Shown here piece after piece: positions 20,024 through 29,655 of a stretch of 64,000 bases of DNA. The notes under the pieces are model-generated. The model saw nothing but the letters and a program-made list of their open reading frames with translations. It did no database searches and was not told the origin of the DNA. Numbering within the stretch: position 1 is the first letter of the stretch; each line of letters begins with the position of its first letter. Location: assembly GCA_014896315.1 (NCBI GenBank), contig JADBKP010000013.1:47055-111054 (forward strand). Direction: 5' to 3'. The stretch is from Limnochordales bacterium. Lineage in GTDB: Bacteria; Bacillota; Limnochordia; Limnochordales; DUMU01. The position numbers and the translations under genes were made by a program.

Positions 20024-21049
20024 TCAGGCAAAGTGACAGGCGACCCGATGGCCGTTACCCTTGTCGACAAGTTCGGGTTCCTGCTCCTGGCAGATCGGGC
20101 GTGCCAGCGGACAGCGAGGATGAAGACGGCAGCCGGAGGGCGGGTGGATCGCGTTGGGCACTTCCCCCGACAGCACGGTCTGCAGGCTCTTGCGCCCGGG
20201 GTCGGGAACCAGCACGGCCGAGAGCAGAGCCTTTGTATACGGATGAAGGGGAGAGGTCACGACGGCGTCCGCCGGTCCCTCCTCCACGAACTTGCCCAGG
20301 TACATGACACCGATGCGATCGCAGATGTGACGGGCGGTGGCCAGGTCATGGGTTATGTATACGAACGTCACGCCCTTCTCTTTGGACAGGCGCAGCATCA
20401 GGTTGAGGATCCCGCCCCGAATTGACACATCCAGCATGGAGACGGGTTCATCAGCCACTATAAAGTCAGGTTCGAGTACCAGCGCCCGCGCGATGGCGAT
20501 CCGCTGGCGCTGTCCTCCGGAGAGCTCGTGAGGATAGCGGTACATGTACTCGTCCGGCGGGGTCATCTCCACTTCCGCCAGTGCCCGCCGAACCCGTTCA
20601 ATCTCCTCATCGCGGGAGTGCGTCAGGTTCTGCAACCGTAGCGGCTCGGCGACGATACGAAAGACGTTGAGCCGGGGGTTCATCGACTCATACGGATCCT
20701 GGAAGACGATCTGCATCTTGCGCCGCAAAGGTTTCAGCTCTTGCGGCGACAGGCGGAGGATGTCTGTGCCGTCGAAGATAATCTGACCCTTCTGCGGTTC
20801 GGTAAGCCGGAGCAGGGCTCGTCCCATGGTGGTCTTGCCGCACCCGGACTCGCCCACTATGCCCAGGATTTCGCCCCGCTTGACTTCGAATGAAACGCCG
20901 TCAACGGCCCGGACGGCCGGCTGAGGACCGCCACGCAAGGCACTCAACAAGCCCCGGCGGAGGGGGAAATGCTTGACGAGCTCGACCACTTTCAGCAATG
21001 GTTCAGAGGAGGTGATCCCGACTTCTACGCAAGTTGCCGCTGTTGCCAT
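20024..21049 (-). CDS. Oligopeptide-type ABC transporter ATP-binding protein (DppF/OppF-like)
   Basis: ABC ATPase of the peptide/nickel import family, acting at the inner face of the membrane with the partner ATPase. Walker [11 protein letters not shown]-loop [12 protein letters not shown], signature [16 protein letters not shown], Walker [14 protein letters not shown] and switch [10 protein letters not shown] are intact. The C-terminal oligo_HPY extension has the cysteine motif [17 protein letters not shown]. It overlaps the upstream ATPase gene by 25 bases and is the last gene of the operon. Confidence 0.95.
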   Translation of the reverse strand: MATAATCVEVGITSSEPLLKVVELVKHFPLRRGLLSALRGGPQPAVRAVDGVSFEVKRGEILGIVGESGCGKTTMGRALLRLTEPQKGQIIFDGTDILRLSPQELKPLRRKMQIVFQDPYESMNPRLNVFRIVAEPLRLQNLTHSRDEEIERVRRALAEVEMTPPDEYMYRYPHELSGGQRQRIAIARALVLEPDFIVADEPVSMLDVSIRGGILNLMLRLSKEKGVTFVYITHDLATARHICDRIGVMYLGKFVEEGPADAVVTSPLHPYTKALLSAVLVPDPGRKSLQTVLSGEVPNAIHPPSGCRLHPRCPLARPICQEQEPELVDKGNGHRVACHFA

Positions 21050-22026
21050 ATATCGACTCCTCCTGCTAAGACATCTGCTTTGTGGCAGGCGACGGCGTGC
21101 CGGCCTGCTACCACCTGGAATGCCGGTTCCTCCGCACGGCAGCGGCCGTCAGCGAGGGGGCAGCGAGGGTGGAACCGGCAGCCGGTGGGGGGATCTATCA
21201 GGTTCGGAGGTGAGCCGGGAATAGATCGTATGGTGGAACGGCCCGCTGCAATGTTGGGGAATGCCCTGACCAACCCGGCCGTGTATGGATGGAGTGGTTG
21301 CGAGTAGACATCCACCGCTGAACCATGCTCGACTATCCTGCCTGCGTACATGATGGCGACGTCGTCACACATCTGCGCGATTACCGAGAGGTCATGGGTG
21401 ATCATGATCATCGACAATCCAAGCCGCTGGCGCAGATCGTCGATGGCCTTGAGTACCTGGGCCTGGACGATGACGTCAAGAGCAGTCGTCGGTTCGTCAG
21501 CGATCACCAGGTCGGGATTGCAGGCAAGGGCCATGGCAATGACGACCCGTTGCTTCATCCCTCCGCTGAACTCGTGGGGAAAGTCGTCGAAGCGCTTGGG
21601 ATTGATACCGACCATGTTGAGCAGGTCCTCCGCCCGGCGCCTGGCCTCGGTTGGGGAGACGTCCTCGTGGGTAAGGATGGCTTCCATAATCTGGTGACCG
21701 ACCCGGTGCACGGGATTGAGAGCGTTCATAGCCCCCTGAAAGATCATAGAGATTCGCTTCCAGCGGATGCGGCGGCGGAACTGTTCCTCCGGCATATCGA
21801 GCAAGCTCTGGCCGTCCATCAGTACCTGCCCGCCCATTATCTGCCCGTTGTTGGGCAGAAGGCGCAGAAGGGTCGTAGCCATGCTGGACTTGCCGCAACC
21901 GGACTCACCGGCGATTCCCAGCGCCTTACCCTTCTCTATGGCGAAGCTGACGCCGTCGACGGCTTTGACCTGTCCCCGCAGAGTCCTGTAGTACATGGTG
22001 AGTTCTTTCACTTCGAAAAATGCCAT
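21025..22026 (-). CDS. Oligopeptide-type ABC transporter ATP-binding protein (DppD/OppD-like)
   Basis: Second ATPase of the importer. Walker A GESGCGKSS, Q-loop MIFQGAMNALNP, signature EFSGGMKQRVVIAMAL, Walker B DLVIADEPTTALD and MITHDLSVIAQ are intact, with the C-terminal GCRFHPRCPLADGRCRAEE cysteine motif. It begins 2 bases after the permease stop and overlaps the DppF-like gene, so the cassette is translationally coupled. Confidence 0.95.
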   Translation of the reverse strand: MAFFEVKELTMYYRTLRGQVKAVDGVSFAIEKGKALGIAGESGCGKSSMATTLLRLLPNNGQIMGGQVLMDGQSLLDMPEEQFRRRIRWKRISMIFQGAMNALNPVHRVGHQIMEAILTHEDVSPTEARRRAEDLLNMVGINPKRFDDFPHEFSGGMKQRVVIAMALACNPDLVIADEPTTALDVIVQAQVLKAIDDLRQRLGLSMIMITHDLSVIAQMCDDVAIMYAGRIVEHGSAVDVYSQPLHPYTAGLVRAFPNIAAGRSTIRSIPGSPPNLIDPPTGCRFHPRCPLADGRCRAEEPAFQVVAGRHAVACHKADVLAGGVDIWQQRQLA

Positions 22027-22028
22027 GG

Positions 22029-23504
22029 CTACGTCCTCTCCCTGTAACGTGGATTGAGCACTTCGTTAACTGCGTTGCCGATCAGCGTGAAGCTGAGCGT
22101 AAGCAGTGTTATCGCCAGGCCGGGCGGAACCAGCCACCACCAGGCAAGCTCGGTGAATGCTCCAAAGGCCCGGGCGTTCTGAAGCATGCGCCCCCAGGTA
22201 GGGATACGGGGGTCGCCCAATCCGAGGAAGCTAAGAGCGGCTTCATAGAGGATGGCCACCGGCATCATGAGGACGGTGTTGGCCACCACCAGCGGAAAGA
22301 CATTGGGGAGCAGGTGGGTGAGCATGATATACGTGTTACCCGCTCCTGCTGCTCGCGCCGCTTCCACGAAGGCCCGCTGCTTCAACGAGAGTGTCTGTGA
22401 ACGGACCACACGGGCGGTGGTCATCCAGGAAAAGGCGGCAACCAGCAGCACGATGTTGCCGATGTGTTTGCCGAGAAACGCCGAGAGAATGATCAGGATG
22501 GGCAGGGTCGGCACCGACAGGAATACATCAGCCACACGCATGAAGAACTCGTCAATCTTGCCCCCCAGGTAGCCGCTGATCAGGCCGATGACGGTACCTA
22601 TAGCCACCGCGGCTATCGCAGCCAGGATTCCGATTATCAGCGAAATCCGGGCGCCATAGACCAGTTGCGTCCACAGGTCGGAGCCTACGTGGTCAGTGCC
22701 GAGCAAGCCATGCAGCAACCCGAGGATGTTGGCCTGGAGACCAGCCAGCCTCACCCGGACGGGCCCGGAAGCTGCCGTACTGCTGACCCGTAGCACCAGA
22801 CGGTAATCGCCCTTCGTGGCAAAAACGGTGGTGGCCGGGTCGTCGAAGAACGAGAGCCCGAGCTTCATCTTGACTTGAAAATCGCGGGAATCGATCGTGG
22901 CGGTGTTCCAGTCGCTGCTACCGTAGACGGTAGTATCCCAGACAGTATACTCCGTTCCCTGGGGGTCGATGATGGAGTATGAGAGGGTCGTCTGGGCGTC
23001 CACAGGTGCTTCCACCGCGTACGTGATCTTTGCGTCGAAGGTATTCGGCGGGTTGTGGGGGTAGTGAACCGGGAACGAAAGCTCCGCCGTCGCCGGTGCC
23101 TCCCCGGGAAGGACCGGTGACAGCTGGACCACCGTGAGCTCGCCCCGTTCTTGGTCGGTCGCCCGGGTGAGACTGGCGTTCTCGTGCCTGGTCAGATCCC
23201 ATTGGCCGGGTCCGATGGTGTAGCGCAGGGTCGGGGGCGCCCCTTTGAAGCGGGGGAGATACCGCGCCCAGACCGGCGCAGCCAGCCGGTCGGCCAGATA
23301 CATCTCATCCGGCTTGTAGGGGGTAAGCCAGGGGGCGGCCAGGGCCATGATAGCATAGAGGATCAGGATGATCAGCCCCACCATCCCGTATGGCCGGCGG
23401 CGAAACTGCGCCCAGAAAGCGACCAGTCCTGAGAGAAGCCCGGTCCTCGTGCGGGTTGCTCTTCTTGCCGGCGGTGTGCCAAGTTGCGTGATGCTTTGAT
23501 TCAT
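22029..23504 (-). CDS. ABC transporter permease (DppC-like) with large inserted extracytoplasmic domain
   Basis: Membrane component of the importer, 491 residues against about 280-300 usual. Residues ~40-61 are the first membrane segment. The normal connection to the core (LLGTDHVGSDLWTQLVYGARISL, residues 266-289) is interrupted by roughly 180 extra residues (about 82-262). These are rich in beta-strand-forming and polar residues (VQLSPVLPGEAPATAELSFPV, LSYSIIDPQGTEY), with no hydrophobic helix. By topology the insertion should face outside the membrane. The core with the EAA loop (AFVEAARAAGAGNTYIMLTHLLPN) is intact. It overlaps the DppB-like gene by 4 bases. Confidence 0.92.
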   Translation of the reverse strand: MNQSITQLGTPPARRATRTRTGLLSGLVAFWAQFRRRPYGMVGLIILILYAIMALAAPWLTPYKPDEMYLADRLAAPVWARYLPRFKGAPPTLRYTIGPGQWDLTRHENASLTRATDQERGELTVVQLSPVLPGEAPATAELSFPVHYPHNPPNTFDAKITYAVEAPVDAQTTLSYSIIDPQGTEYTVWDTTVYGSSDWNTATIDSRDFQVKMKLGLSFFDDPATTVFATKGDYRLVLRVSSTAASGPVRVRLAGLQANILGLLHGLLGTDHVGSDLWTQLVYGARISLIIGILAAIAAVAIGTVIGLISGYLGGKIDEFFMRVADVFLSVPTLPILIILSAFLGKHIGNIVLLVAAFSWMTTARVVRSQTLSLKQRAFVEAARAAGAGNTYIMLTHLLPNVFPLVVANTVLMMPVAILYEAALSFLGLGDPRIPTWGRMLQNARAFGAFTELAWWWLVPPGLAITLLTLSFTLIGNAVNEVLNPRYRERT

Positions 23505-24517
23505 GCGTTTTCACCTGCCACCCGAATGCGGGGATCAACCAACCCGTACACAAGGTCGGCCAGGAAGTTGGAGACTATGACAGCGATGGCTATCAGATAG
23601 AACGCCCCCTGTGCCGCAGGGTAATCCTGCTGGAGCACTGCATCGACCAGATACCTTCCCACGCCATGCCAGGAGAAAATAGTTTCGGTGATCACGGCGC
23701 CCGTAACCAGCCCCGGAAGCGAGAGGAAGACCAGGGTGACGATGGGCGGCAGGACGCTGCGCAGAGCATGGTGGTACAGGACGGCCCGTTCAGACAATCC
23801 CTTGGCGCGAGCAGTGATTATGTAATCCTGGCTCAGAGCTTCCAGCATCGCATTACGCGTGTAGAGAGCCCAGGAGCCGAAGCCTATGATCACGTTGCTT
23901 CCGGCGGGCAAGACCAGATGGTGCAGGCGATCTAGGAGTTGTGCCCACGTTCCCTCGGGCGGAGGAGCACTGATCGTTCCGTGGATCGGGAAGATGGGAA
24001 CGTAATAACCGAAAAGTAGCAAAAGCAACAGCTGGAAGAAAAACGTGGGGACAGCGTACGTAAACAGACCGGCACCAGTGACGAGCGTTTCCGCGAAACT
24101 TCCCCGCCGTGCTGCGGCAAAGACTCCTACGGCTATGCCCAACAGGGCAGTGAAAGTAAACGACGTCAGGAATAATGTTATAGTGTTGGGTAGCCTTTCC
24201 TTCAACTCGTCGATTACTGGTCTGCGGCTGGTGAATGATTGACCGAGATCAAAGGTGACAAGATTCTTGATATATTTTACGTACTGGACAAAAGGTGGAT
24301 CATCCAGCCCAAACTGCTGGCGCAACAGGGCAATAGCTTCCGGAGTGAAACGGGGGTCAATAATTAGGGAAGAGGGATCCCCCGGCATCAACCGGAAGAC
24401 TGCAAAGTTGAACGAAATAATGACAAACAGTACTAGCAGGGCGGATACCGCCCGCCGAAAGAGATACGCTCGAAAGCCCAACACTTTCACCCCGTTTTGA
24501 AGCGCTGTGATACCCAA
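23501..24517 (-). CDS. ABC transporter permease (DppB-like)
   Basis: First permease of the importer, about 338 residues with six hydrophobic segments. It has the N-terminal MPGDP motif after TM1, FGLDDPPFVQYVKYIKNLVTFDLGQSF in the first external loop, and the EAA loop (LSQDYIITARAKGLSERAVLYHHALRS) typical of DppB/OppB. The start at 24517 is followed by about 10 extra residues before the usual family start. A perfect 15-bp hairpin separates it from the binding-protein gene. Confidence 0.93.
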   Translation of the reverse strand: MGITALQNGVKVLGFRAYLFRRAVSALLVLFVIISFNFAVFRLMPGDPSSLIIDPRFTPEAIALLRQQFGLDDPPFVQYVKYIKNLVTFDLGQSFTSRRPVIDELKERLPNTITLFLTSFTFTALLGIAVGVFAAARRGSFAETLVTGAGLFTYAVPTFFFQLLLLLLFGYYVPIFPIHGTISAPPPEGTWAQLLDRLHHLVLPAGSNVIIGFGSWALYTRNAMLEALSQDYIITARAKGLSERAVLYHHALRSVLPPIVTLVFLSLPGLVTGAVITETIFSWHGVGRYLVDAVLQQDYPAAQGAFYLIAIAVIVSNFLADLVYGLVDPRIRVAGENA

Positions 24518-24520
24518 GAT

Positions 24521-24560
24521 GATCCGCCGCTCCGACTCCTGAAGATCGGAGCGGCGGATC
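24521..24560 (-). promoter_or_regulatory. Perfect 15-bp intercistronic hairpin
   Basis: GATCCGCCGCTCCGA (24521-24535) and its exact inverse complement (24546-24560) flank a 10-base loop, in the gap between the binding-protein gene and the first permease. No T tract follows on the minus strand. It is better read as an mRNA-stabilising or attenuating element that would give more binding protein than membrane proteins than as a full terminator (inference). Confidence 0.65.
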
Positions 24561-24614
24561 AGAGCAACTACCGACTAGGATACTCGCGCTGTACTGCAGC
24601 AGTTTTCCCCTGGC

Positions 24615-26312
24615 TTACTTCCAGGGCTTAAGAGCCCAGTAGTTGGGGTTTTTGACCAGACGTACGTATTCGCCGGGTTTGTACTCCTTCAGGATGAAGG
24701 GACCAGTACCGATGGCCTTAGTGAGCCCCTTGACAGTCGGGTGCGGCTCAAGCCAGGGCTGGAAGTTGGTATAGTCCTTCACATCCTCCCAGATGTGCTT
24801 GGGCAGCCAGGGGAAGTCGGCATTGTAGAGATGCCAGTAGCTCTGCGTGCCGAAGTAGACCTTGGCCGTGTACTGGTCCGGGGTCTCCACTTTCACTATA
24901 TCCTTCCAGCGGCTCTGGTAGAGCGGGACTTCGTTCTTCTTCATGAACTCGATGGTAAACTTGACATCCGCGGACGTGAAGGGCATGCCGTCCTGCCACT
25001 TGACACCTTTACGGATATGCCAGGTGACAACCGTGCCCTTCTTGCCGGGTGCCGGCTCCCACGTACCGACGTCCCAGGACTCTGCCAGCCACGGGATGTC
25101 CTGCATTGTCACCGGATCGATGGCATACATGCCTTCGTAGATCCGGCCGAGAACCTCAAACTCGTAGGCACTGGATGCCGTCACGACGTTGAGGTTCTTC
25201 GGTTCCTCGGGCAGCAGCCACCGGATCGTTCCACCTTCGCCGGCGCGACGGCGGATATTCAGCGTTGTCCATTGGTTCTGATAGTTGGCTGCTCCATAGC
25301 CGAGCATCGGAATGTAGCCGGTGACCATGTCCTTGCGCCAGGCATCGATGTAGGGACGGGAGTAGAGGACCACATAGGGTATCTCCCGCGACAGGATCTC
25401 CTGAGCCTTATTGGCCGCTCTCTGGGCTGTAGCCCTATCAGGAGCGTAGTAGAGCTCCTCGAGGGCCCTGTCGAGCTCGGCATTGCGGATGCCGGGGGTG
25501 TTGTATCCCGCCTTCACGTCGTTGGAGGAGTGGAAGAAATCGTACAGGAAGGTCGGGTTACGCTCCAAACCCCAGGCCAGCAGGTACATGTCGAACTCGA
25601 AGATGTCGATCTTCTCCAGCATCGTGGGGAAGTCCATCGGCTGAGCTTCCACTGGCAGGCCGATGGCCCTGGCCGCCTCGGCAATCATCCGCCCGAGCTC
25701 TGCCGAGGTCGGAGCAACCTCATAGGTCGGGGTAAGGATGTACATCTTGCGCAGGGGGTTGCCGGTCTTCGGATCTATCCTGACCCCGGACTTGGGATCG
25801 AGCTTGTATCCAGCCTTGTCCAGAATCTCCCGGGCTCGGGTGGGATTGTAGGGATAGCTGTCAACGTTCGGGTTGTAGAAGGGTGATGACTGGGGTACGA
25901 AGCTTTCCAGAGGCAGCATGTAGCCCTGGAAAAGCTGGTTGATGATCTGGTCGCGATTAACAACATGGGCGATAGCCTGGCGGATTACGAGATCAGACAG
26001 GGGTGCCCGCCGCATGTTGAAGGCGAGGTAGAACATATGGAAGCCCAGGTTCATGGTAATGTCGGCGTTCGGGTTGCGCTTGATTCTGTCGATGTCCTCC
26101 GGCCGGGTAAGTCCCGGAAGGACCACCGTCTCGCCCCGCTCAAAGGCGATGCGCTGGGCTTCTGGCTCCTTGATGATGGGCATGATGATCTCGTCGACCT
26201 TAGGTCCCCACTTATCGTACCGTACGTTAGTCTGCTGGGCAGCCTGAATTCCCGTAGTCAGTACCAGTGCAGCTGCCAGTACAGCCAATACAATCCATCG
26301 CTTCAATTGCAT
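24615..26312 (-). CDS. Oligopeptide-type solute-binding protein (SBP_bac_5), circularly permuted
   Basis: Binding protein of the peptide/nickel importer encoded downstream. ATG at 26312 follows AAAGGAGG and gives 565 residues with a signal peptide (1-25, ending IQAAQQ). The order of family blocks is reversed. Residues ~35-355 carry what is normally the middle and C-terminal part (GPKVDEIIM, FYLAFNMRRAPLSDLVIRQA at 94-113, then IPYVVLYSRPYIDAWRKDM). Residues ~358-565 carry what is normally the mature N-terminal part (GEGGTIRWLLPEEPKNLN, ESWDV, WHIRKGVKWQDGMPFTSADV, then GTGPFILKEYKPGEYVRL), ending in KNPNYWALKPWK. Together they make one complete cluster-C binding protein with its cut in the NPNYW...GPKVDEI loop. 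A tandem duplication trimmed at both ends would create it. Confidence 0.9.
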   Translation of the reverse strand: MQLKRWIVLAVLAAALVLTTGIQAAQQTNVRYDKWGPKVDEIIMPIIKEPEAQRIAFERGETVVLPGLTRPEDIDRIKRNPNADITMNLGFHMFYLAFNMRRAPLSDLVIRQAIAHVVNRDQIINQLFQGYMLPLESFVPQSSPFYNPNVDSYPYNPTRAREILDKAGYKLDPKSGVRIDPKTGNPLRKMYILTPTYEVAPTSAELGRMIAEAARAIGLPVEAQPMDFPTMLEKIDIFEFDMYLLAWGLERNPTFLYDFFHSSNDVKAGYNTPGIRNAELDRALEELYYAPDRATAQRAANKAQEILSREIPYVVLYSRPYIDAWRKDMVTGYIPMLGYGAANYQNQWTTLNIRRRAGEGGTIRWLLPEEPKNLNVVTASSAYEFEVLGRIYEGMYAIDPVTMQDIPWLAESWDVGTWEPAPGKKGTVVTWHIRKGVKWQDGMPFTSADVKFTIEFMKKNEVPLYQSRWKDIVKVETPDQYTAKVYFGTQSYWHLYNADFPWLPKHIWEDVKDYTNFQPWLEPHPTVKGLTKAIGTGPFILKEYKPGEYVRLVKNPNYWALKPWK

Positions 26313-26573
26313 GCTGCTACCTCCTTTATCGCTCAACATGCAAGTGCGCCCCTCACTAAAGAGACATCTGCAAAGCCTGTCCGCGGCGGCACCTCCCCTC
26401 GCTGGCAACTCGTGACAAAGGGAACAAATGAATATCCTGTAGCCAGCTTTGAGTAATTATTGGCCTCCGAGAGGGAGATTCCTGCATGAAAACCTTTCAC
26501 ATAGGAAGAACAAGGAGAGAATTTCATCCAGCCACCCTCCGGTCTGGTAGGAACAGCCGGTAGAGCCGACCGC
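26313..26573. other. Divergent intergenic region (transporter operon / dnaE)
   Basis: About 330 bases separate the binding-protein start codon from dnaE, including the dnaE promoter listed separately. The part next to the binding-protein gene holds its ribosome-binding site. I found no convincing riboswitch, T-box or palindromic operator in the remainder. Confidence 0.5.
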
Positions 26574-26601
26574 TTGGGGGGAGATGCTTCTATTTTATAC
26601 A
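26574..26601 (+). promoter_or_regulatory. Candidate promoter for the dnaE operon
   Basis: TTGGGG (26574-26579), a 16-base spacer and TATACA (26596-26601), about 43 bases upstream of the dnaE ATG. The -35 box is only a partial match. Confidence 0.45.
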
Positions 26602-26643
26602 CTAGTGGGAGAGGGCGGGACGCAGAGTTGGAGGCTTTTTGGA

Positions 26644-29600
26644 ATGGAGACGGGCACAAACTTCGTTCACCTGCACGTGCATAGCTACTACACTCTGCTT
26701 GACGCCACCGCTTCTCCTGAGGCGTTGGCGCAGGCAGCGGCCCGCCTCGGTTACCGGGCGATGGCTTTGACAGACCGCGGGTCCCTCTACGGGGCGGTCC
26801 GCTGGCAAAAAGCGGCCCAAGCTGCCGGCATCCGTCCTCTTTTCGGGGCGCTGCTGCCGGTCCTACTGCCTGCTTCAGCGCCTGGTACCATCCGGCCGGG
26901 GCGGGAGTCGCGACTTGTGCCGCCGCGGGCCTACCTCCTCGCCCTGGTCGAGAACGAAGAAGGCTGGCAAAACCTTTGCCGGCTGCTATCCTGGGGAGCA
27001 ACGCGCCCGTCTTCGCCGGGGCAGCGCGAAGAGCCGCTAACCCTCGCCGAACTCTCCCTTCACGCCGGAGGACTCATATTCCTTACCGGTCCGGAAGTGG
27101 GGGGGTGGCTTCCTGAGCTCATTCGCAGATCCGAAGAGCTCTGGTCGGTGGCCGGGGGCTGCGATCCCGGTTACGAACTGGGCCGCCTGGTAGAGGCTGT
27201 TGGCGCACACAGGCTTTACGTCGAGGTAGAGAGGTTGGGGTTGCCCGGGGAGGAGAGATTGCTGCTTTCCCTGCGCAGCCTTGCGCGCCAGCTGCGGTTG
27301 CCTGTGGTTGCCACCCACGATGTTCGCTACCTGACTCCTGAGGATGCCGAAGTACATCAAGTGGTTGCCTGCATCCGCGAAGGCGTATCACTTATGCAGG
27401 CGGCCCGTTTCGACCTCGGCAGCGACCAGTTTTACCTGAAGAGCCCGGCGTCTATGGCCGAGCTCTTTGCTGACTGGCAGGAAGCTTTAGCCAGGAGCGT
27501 AGAAATAGCCGAGCGCTGTCGTTTTGAACTGCCTACCGGCATCCTCCGCCTGCCCGCCTACCCCAGTCTGCCTGCGGGCGAGACCGCCGAGACATATCTG
27601 GAACGGCTTTGCCGCGAGGGCCTGAAGCGCCGACCCGGACTCACCAACGGACCGGTATCCGCCCGTGTCGTAGAGGACCGGCTCAGGCATGAGCTGGACG
27701 TTATCGGACGGATGGGTTATGCCGGCTACTTCCTGATTGTCTGGGATGTGGTCCGGTGGGCCAAAAGTCAGGGCATCCCAATCGGTCCGGGCCGGGGCTC
27801 GGTTGCCGGCAGCCTCGTCGCTTATCTGCTCGGCATCACGCAAATAGATCCGCTCCGTTACGACCTGGTTTTTGAACGTTTTCTGAATCCGCACCGGGTC
27901 TCACCGCCTGATATCGACGTCGACATTGCCGACGACCGGCGTGGTGAAGTCTTGCAGCACGTGATTGATACGTATGGTCGCGATCGGGTCGCCCAGATCA
28001 TCACCTTCGGCTCGCTCGCGGCCCGGGCGGCCGTGCGTGACGTGGGGCGGGTGCTCCAGCTGCCTCCTCCTCTTATAGATCGGGTGGCTCGTTTGATCCC
28101 GGTTGCGCAGGGAATGAGCCGTCCCCTGGCCCAGGCACTGGGAGAGACACCCGAATTGCAGAGGCTCTACCACCGGGATCCCTCCGTGCGCCGCCTGCTT
28201 GATCTGGCCCGCAAAGTCGAGGGAATACCGCGCCACCAGTCGGTTCATGCGGCGGGAGTGGTGATTGCGCCCGAGGTTCTGACCCGCTTTGTACCCGTTG
28301 AGATGGTTGGGGAGACGCTGGTCACCCAGTTCGATATGGAGTCCCTGGAGTATGTGGGCCTGCTCAAGATAGACTTTCTGGCTTTGCGCCACCTCAGCCT
28401 TTGGGACCGTGTCCGCCGCCGGGTACAGGCTATGGGCGAGGAGGTGCCCGAGCTTGAGGATCTCGACCTGAATGACCCGGCGGTCTACACGCAGCTTGCT
28501 ACCGGCGACAACCCGGGGGTCTTCCAGCTTGACAGTCCCCTCAACCGGCGGCTCCTGCCGCGGCTGCGCCCGACCAGATTCACGGATATCGTGGCCGCCC
28601 TGGCACTGGGGCGGCCCGGACCCATGGCTCAGCTCGAACGTTACCTTAGCGTCCGCCAGGGCCGGGAGCGGCCCACATACCTCCATCCCCTGCTTGAACC
28701 GATCCTGGCCGAGACGTATGGCATCGTACTCTATCAGGAACAGGTGATCCAGATCGCCCAGGTGGTGGCCGGTATGAGCGCGGGTGAGGCAGACCTGCTG
28801 CGTCGGGCCATGGGCAAGAAAGACCCGGAGCTGATGGCCAGCGAAAGAGAGCGGTTTATCAGTGGCGCTGTGGCCCGGGGCATACCGACGGATGTTGCCG
28901 AAGCTATCTTTGCCGAGATAGCGAACTTCGCCGGCTACGGCTTTAACAAGTCGCACGCTGCCGCTTACGCGCTGCTTGCGTTTGGCCTGGCGTGGCTTCT
29001 GACCCACTACCCGCTCCCTTACTTTGCTGAACTCTTAACCGACGCCGGCTCCGACGAGTCCCAACTCGCGCAGCTCTATCGAAGCGCCCTGCGCCGGGGA
29101 GTGCGCTTCCTCCCGGTGGATGTAAACAGAAGCCAGGTGGCCTGGAGTGTGGAAGGCAATGCATTGCGGCCCGGGCTTGCTTCGGTGCCTCACGTAGGGG
29201 AGAGGAGCGCGCAGGCACTGGTAGAGGCGAGAGAAGCAGCCGGAGATTTCCGCAGCGAGGTCGACCTGGAACTCCGCCTGAGCAAACTGGCCGCCGGTCG
29301 GCAGCTCCTCGCCGGCCTGGCTCAGGCAGGAGCTCTTCGGGGTCTGGGAGGAGCGGATGTAGAATTAAGTGTGCACCTTGGGATGGCAGATTGGCGGCAG
29401 GGTGCGGGCATCCTGACCCGGGTATCTCAACTCCTCGCCCGTCACGGTGAGGAAGAGAAACGGGGCGGAGGACGTCTCTACGTTCGCCTCGAGTTGCCGG
29501 CCGGATCGGTCGTGATCGAGGCGGACGCCCGCTTTGACGGGTTGGCGGCGAAGACCGGAGAGATAGCGGCTCTGCTCTCTTCCGAGGTGCGGGGAGTTAC

Positions 29601-29655
29601 CATGACGGTGCTGGAAGGGGAGTGTCAGCGTGGACGGGCAGGAGGAGATTCGTGA
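26644..29655 (+). CDS. dnaE: DNA polymerase III alpha subunit (DnaE type)
   Basis: C-family replicative polymerase catalytic subunit. N-terminal PHP domain from [14 protein letters not shown]; the usual TDHG is TDRG here, so PHP metal binding may be lost. The palm follows: [38 protein letters not shown] with catalytic Asp residues, [11 protein letters not shown], and [18 protein letters not shown] helix-hairpin-helix follows ([15 protein letters not shown]). About 1003 residues from ATG 26644 (GGAGG upstream), shorter than the ~1100-1170 of typical DnaE: the C-terminal OB/tau-binding region is reduced to about 110 residues with little recognisable similarity. Whether it is the main replicase or an accessory DnaE beside PolC is not decidable here. 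Confidence 0.92.
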   Translation: METGTNFVHLHVHSYYTLLDATASPEALAQAAARLGYRAMALTDRGSLYGAVRWQKAAQAAGIRPLFGALLPVLLPASAPGTIRPGRESRLVPPRAYLLALVENEEGWQNLCRLLSWGATRPSSPGQREEPLTLAELSLHAGGLIFLTGPEVGGWLPELIRRSEELWSVAGGCDPGYELGRLVEAVGAHRLYVEVERLGLPGEERLLLSLRSLARQLRLPVVATHDVRYLTPEDAEVHQVVACIREGVSLMQAARFDLGSDQFYLKSPASMAELFADWQEALARSVEIAERCRFELPTGILRLPAYPSLPAGETAETYLERLCREGLKRRPGLTNGPVSARVVEDRLRHELDVIGRMGYAGYFLIVWDVVRWAKSQGIPIGPGRGSVAGSLVAYLLGITQIDPLRYDLVFERFLNPHRVSPPDIDVDIADDRRGEVLQHVIDTYGRDRVAQIITFGSLAARAAVRDVGRVLQLPPPLIDRVARLIPVAQGMSRPLAQALGETPELQRLYHRDPSVRRLLDLARKVEGIPRHQSVHAAGVVIAPEVLTRFVPVEMVGETLVTQFDMESLEYVGLLKIDFLALRHLSLWDRVRRRVQAMGEEVPELEDLDLNDPAVYTQLATGDNPGVFQLDSPLNRRLLPRLRPTRFTDIVAALALGRPGPMAQLERYLSVRQGRERPTYLHPLLEPILAETYGIVLYQEQVIQIAQVVAGMSAGEADLLRRAMGKKDPELMASERERFISGAVARGIPTDVAEAIFAEIANFAGYGFNKSHAAAYALLAFGLAWLLTHYPLPYFAELLTDAGSDESQLAQLYRSALRRGVRFLPVDVNRSQVAWSVEGNALRPGLASVPHVGERSAQALVEAREAAGDFRSEVDLELRLSKLAAGRQLLAGLAQAGALRGLGGADVELSVHLGMADWRQGAGILTRVSQLLARHGEEEKRGGGRLYVRLELPAGSVVIEADARFDGLAAKTGEIAALLSSEVRGVTMTVLEGECQRGRAGGDS

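Noticed and set aside
24741..25886. Plus-strand open frame of 381 codons opposite the binding-protein gene.
   Set aside because: Antisense to a protein with strong family motifs; composition is His/Arg/Pro-rich as expected for a shadow frame.
27901..29007. Minus-strand open frame of 368 codons opposite dnaE.
   Set aside because: Antisense shadow of the polymerase palm domain.
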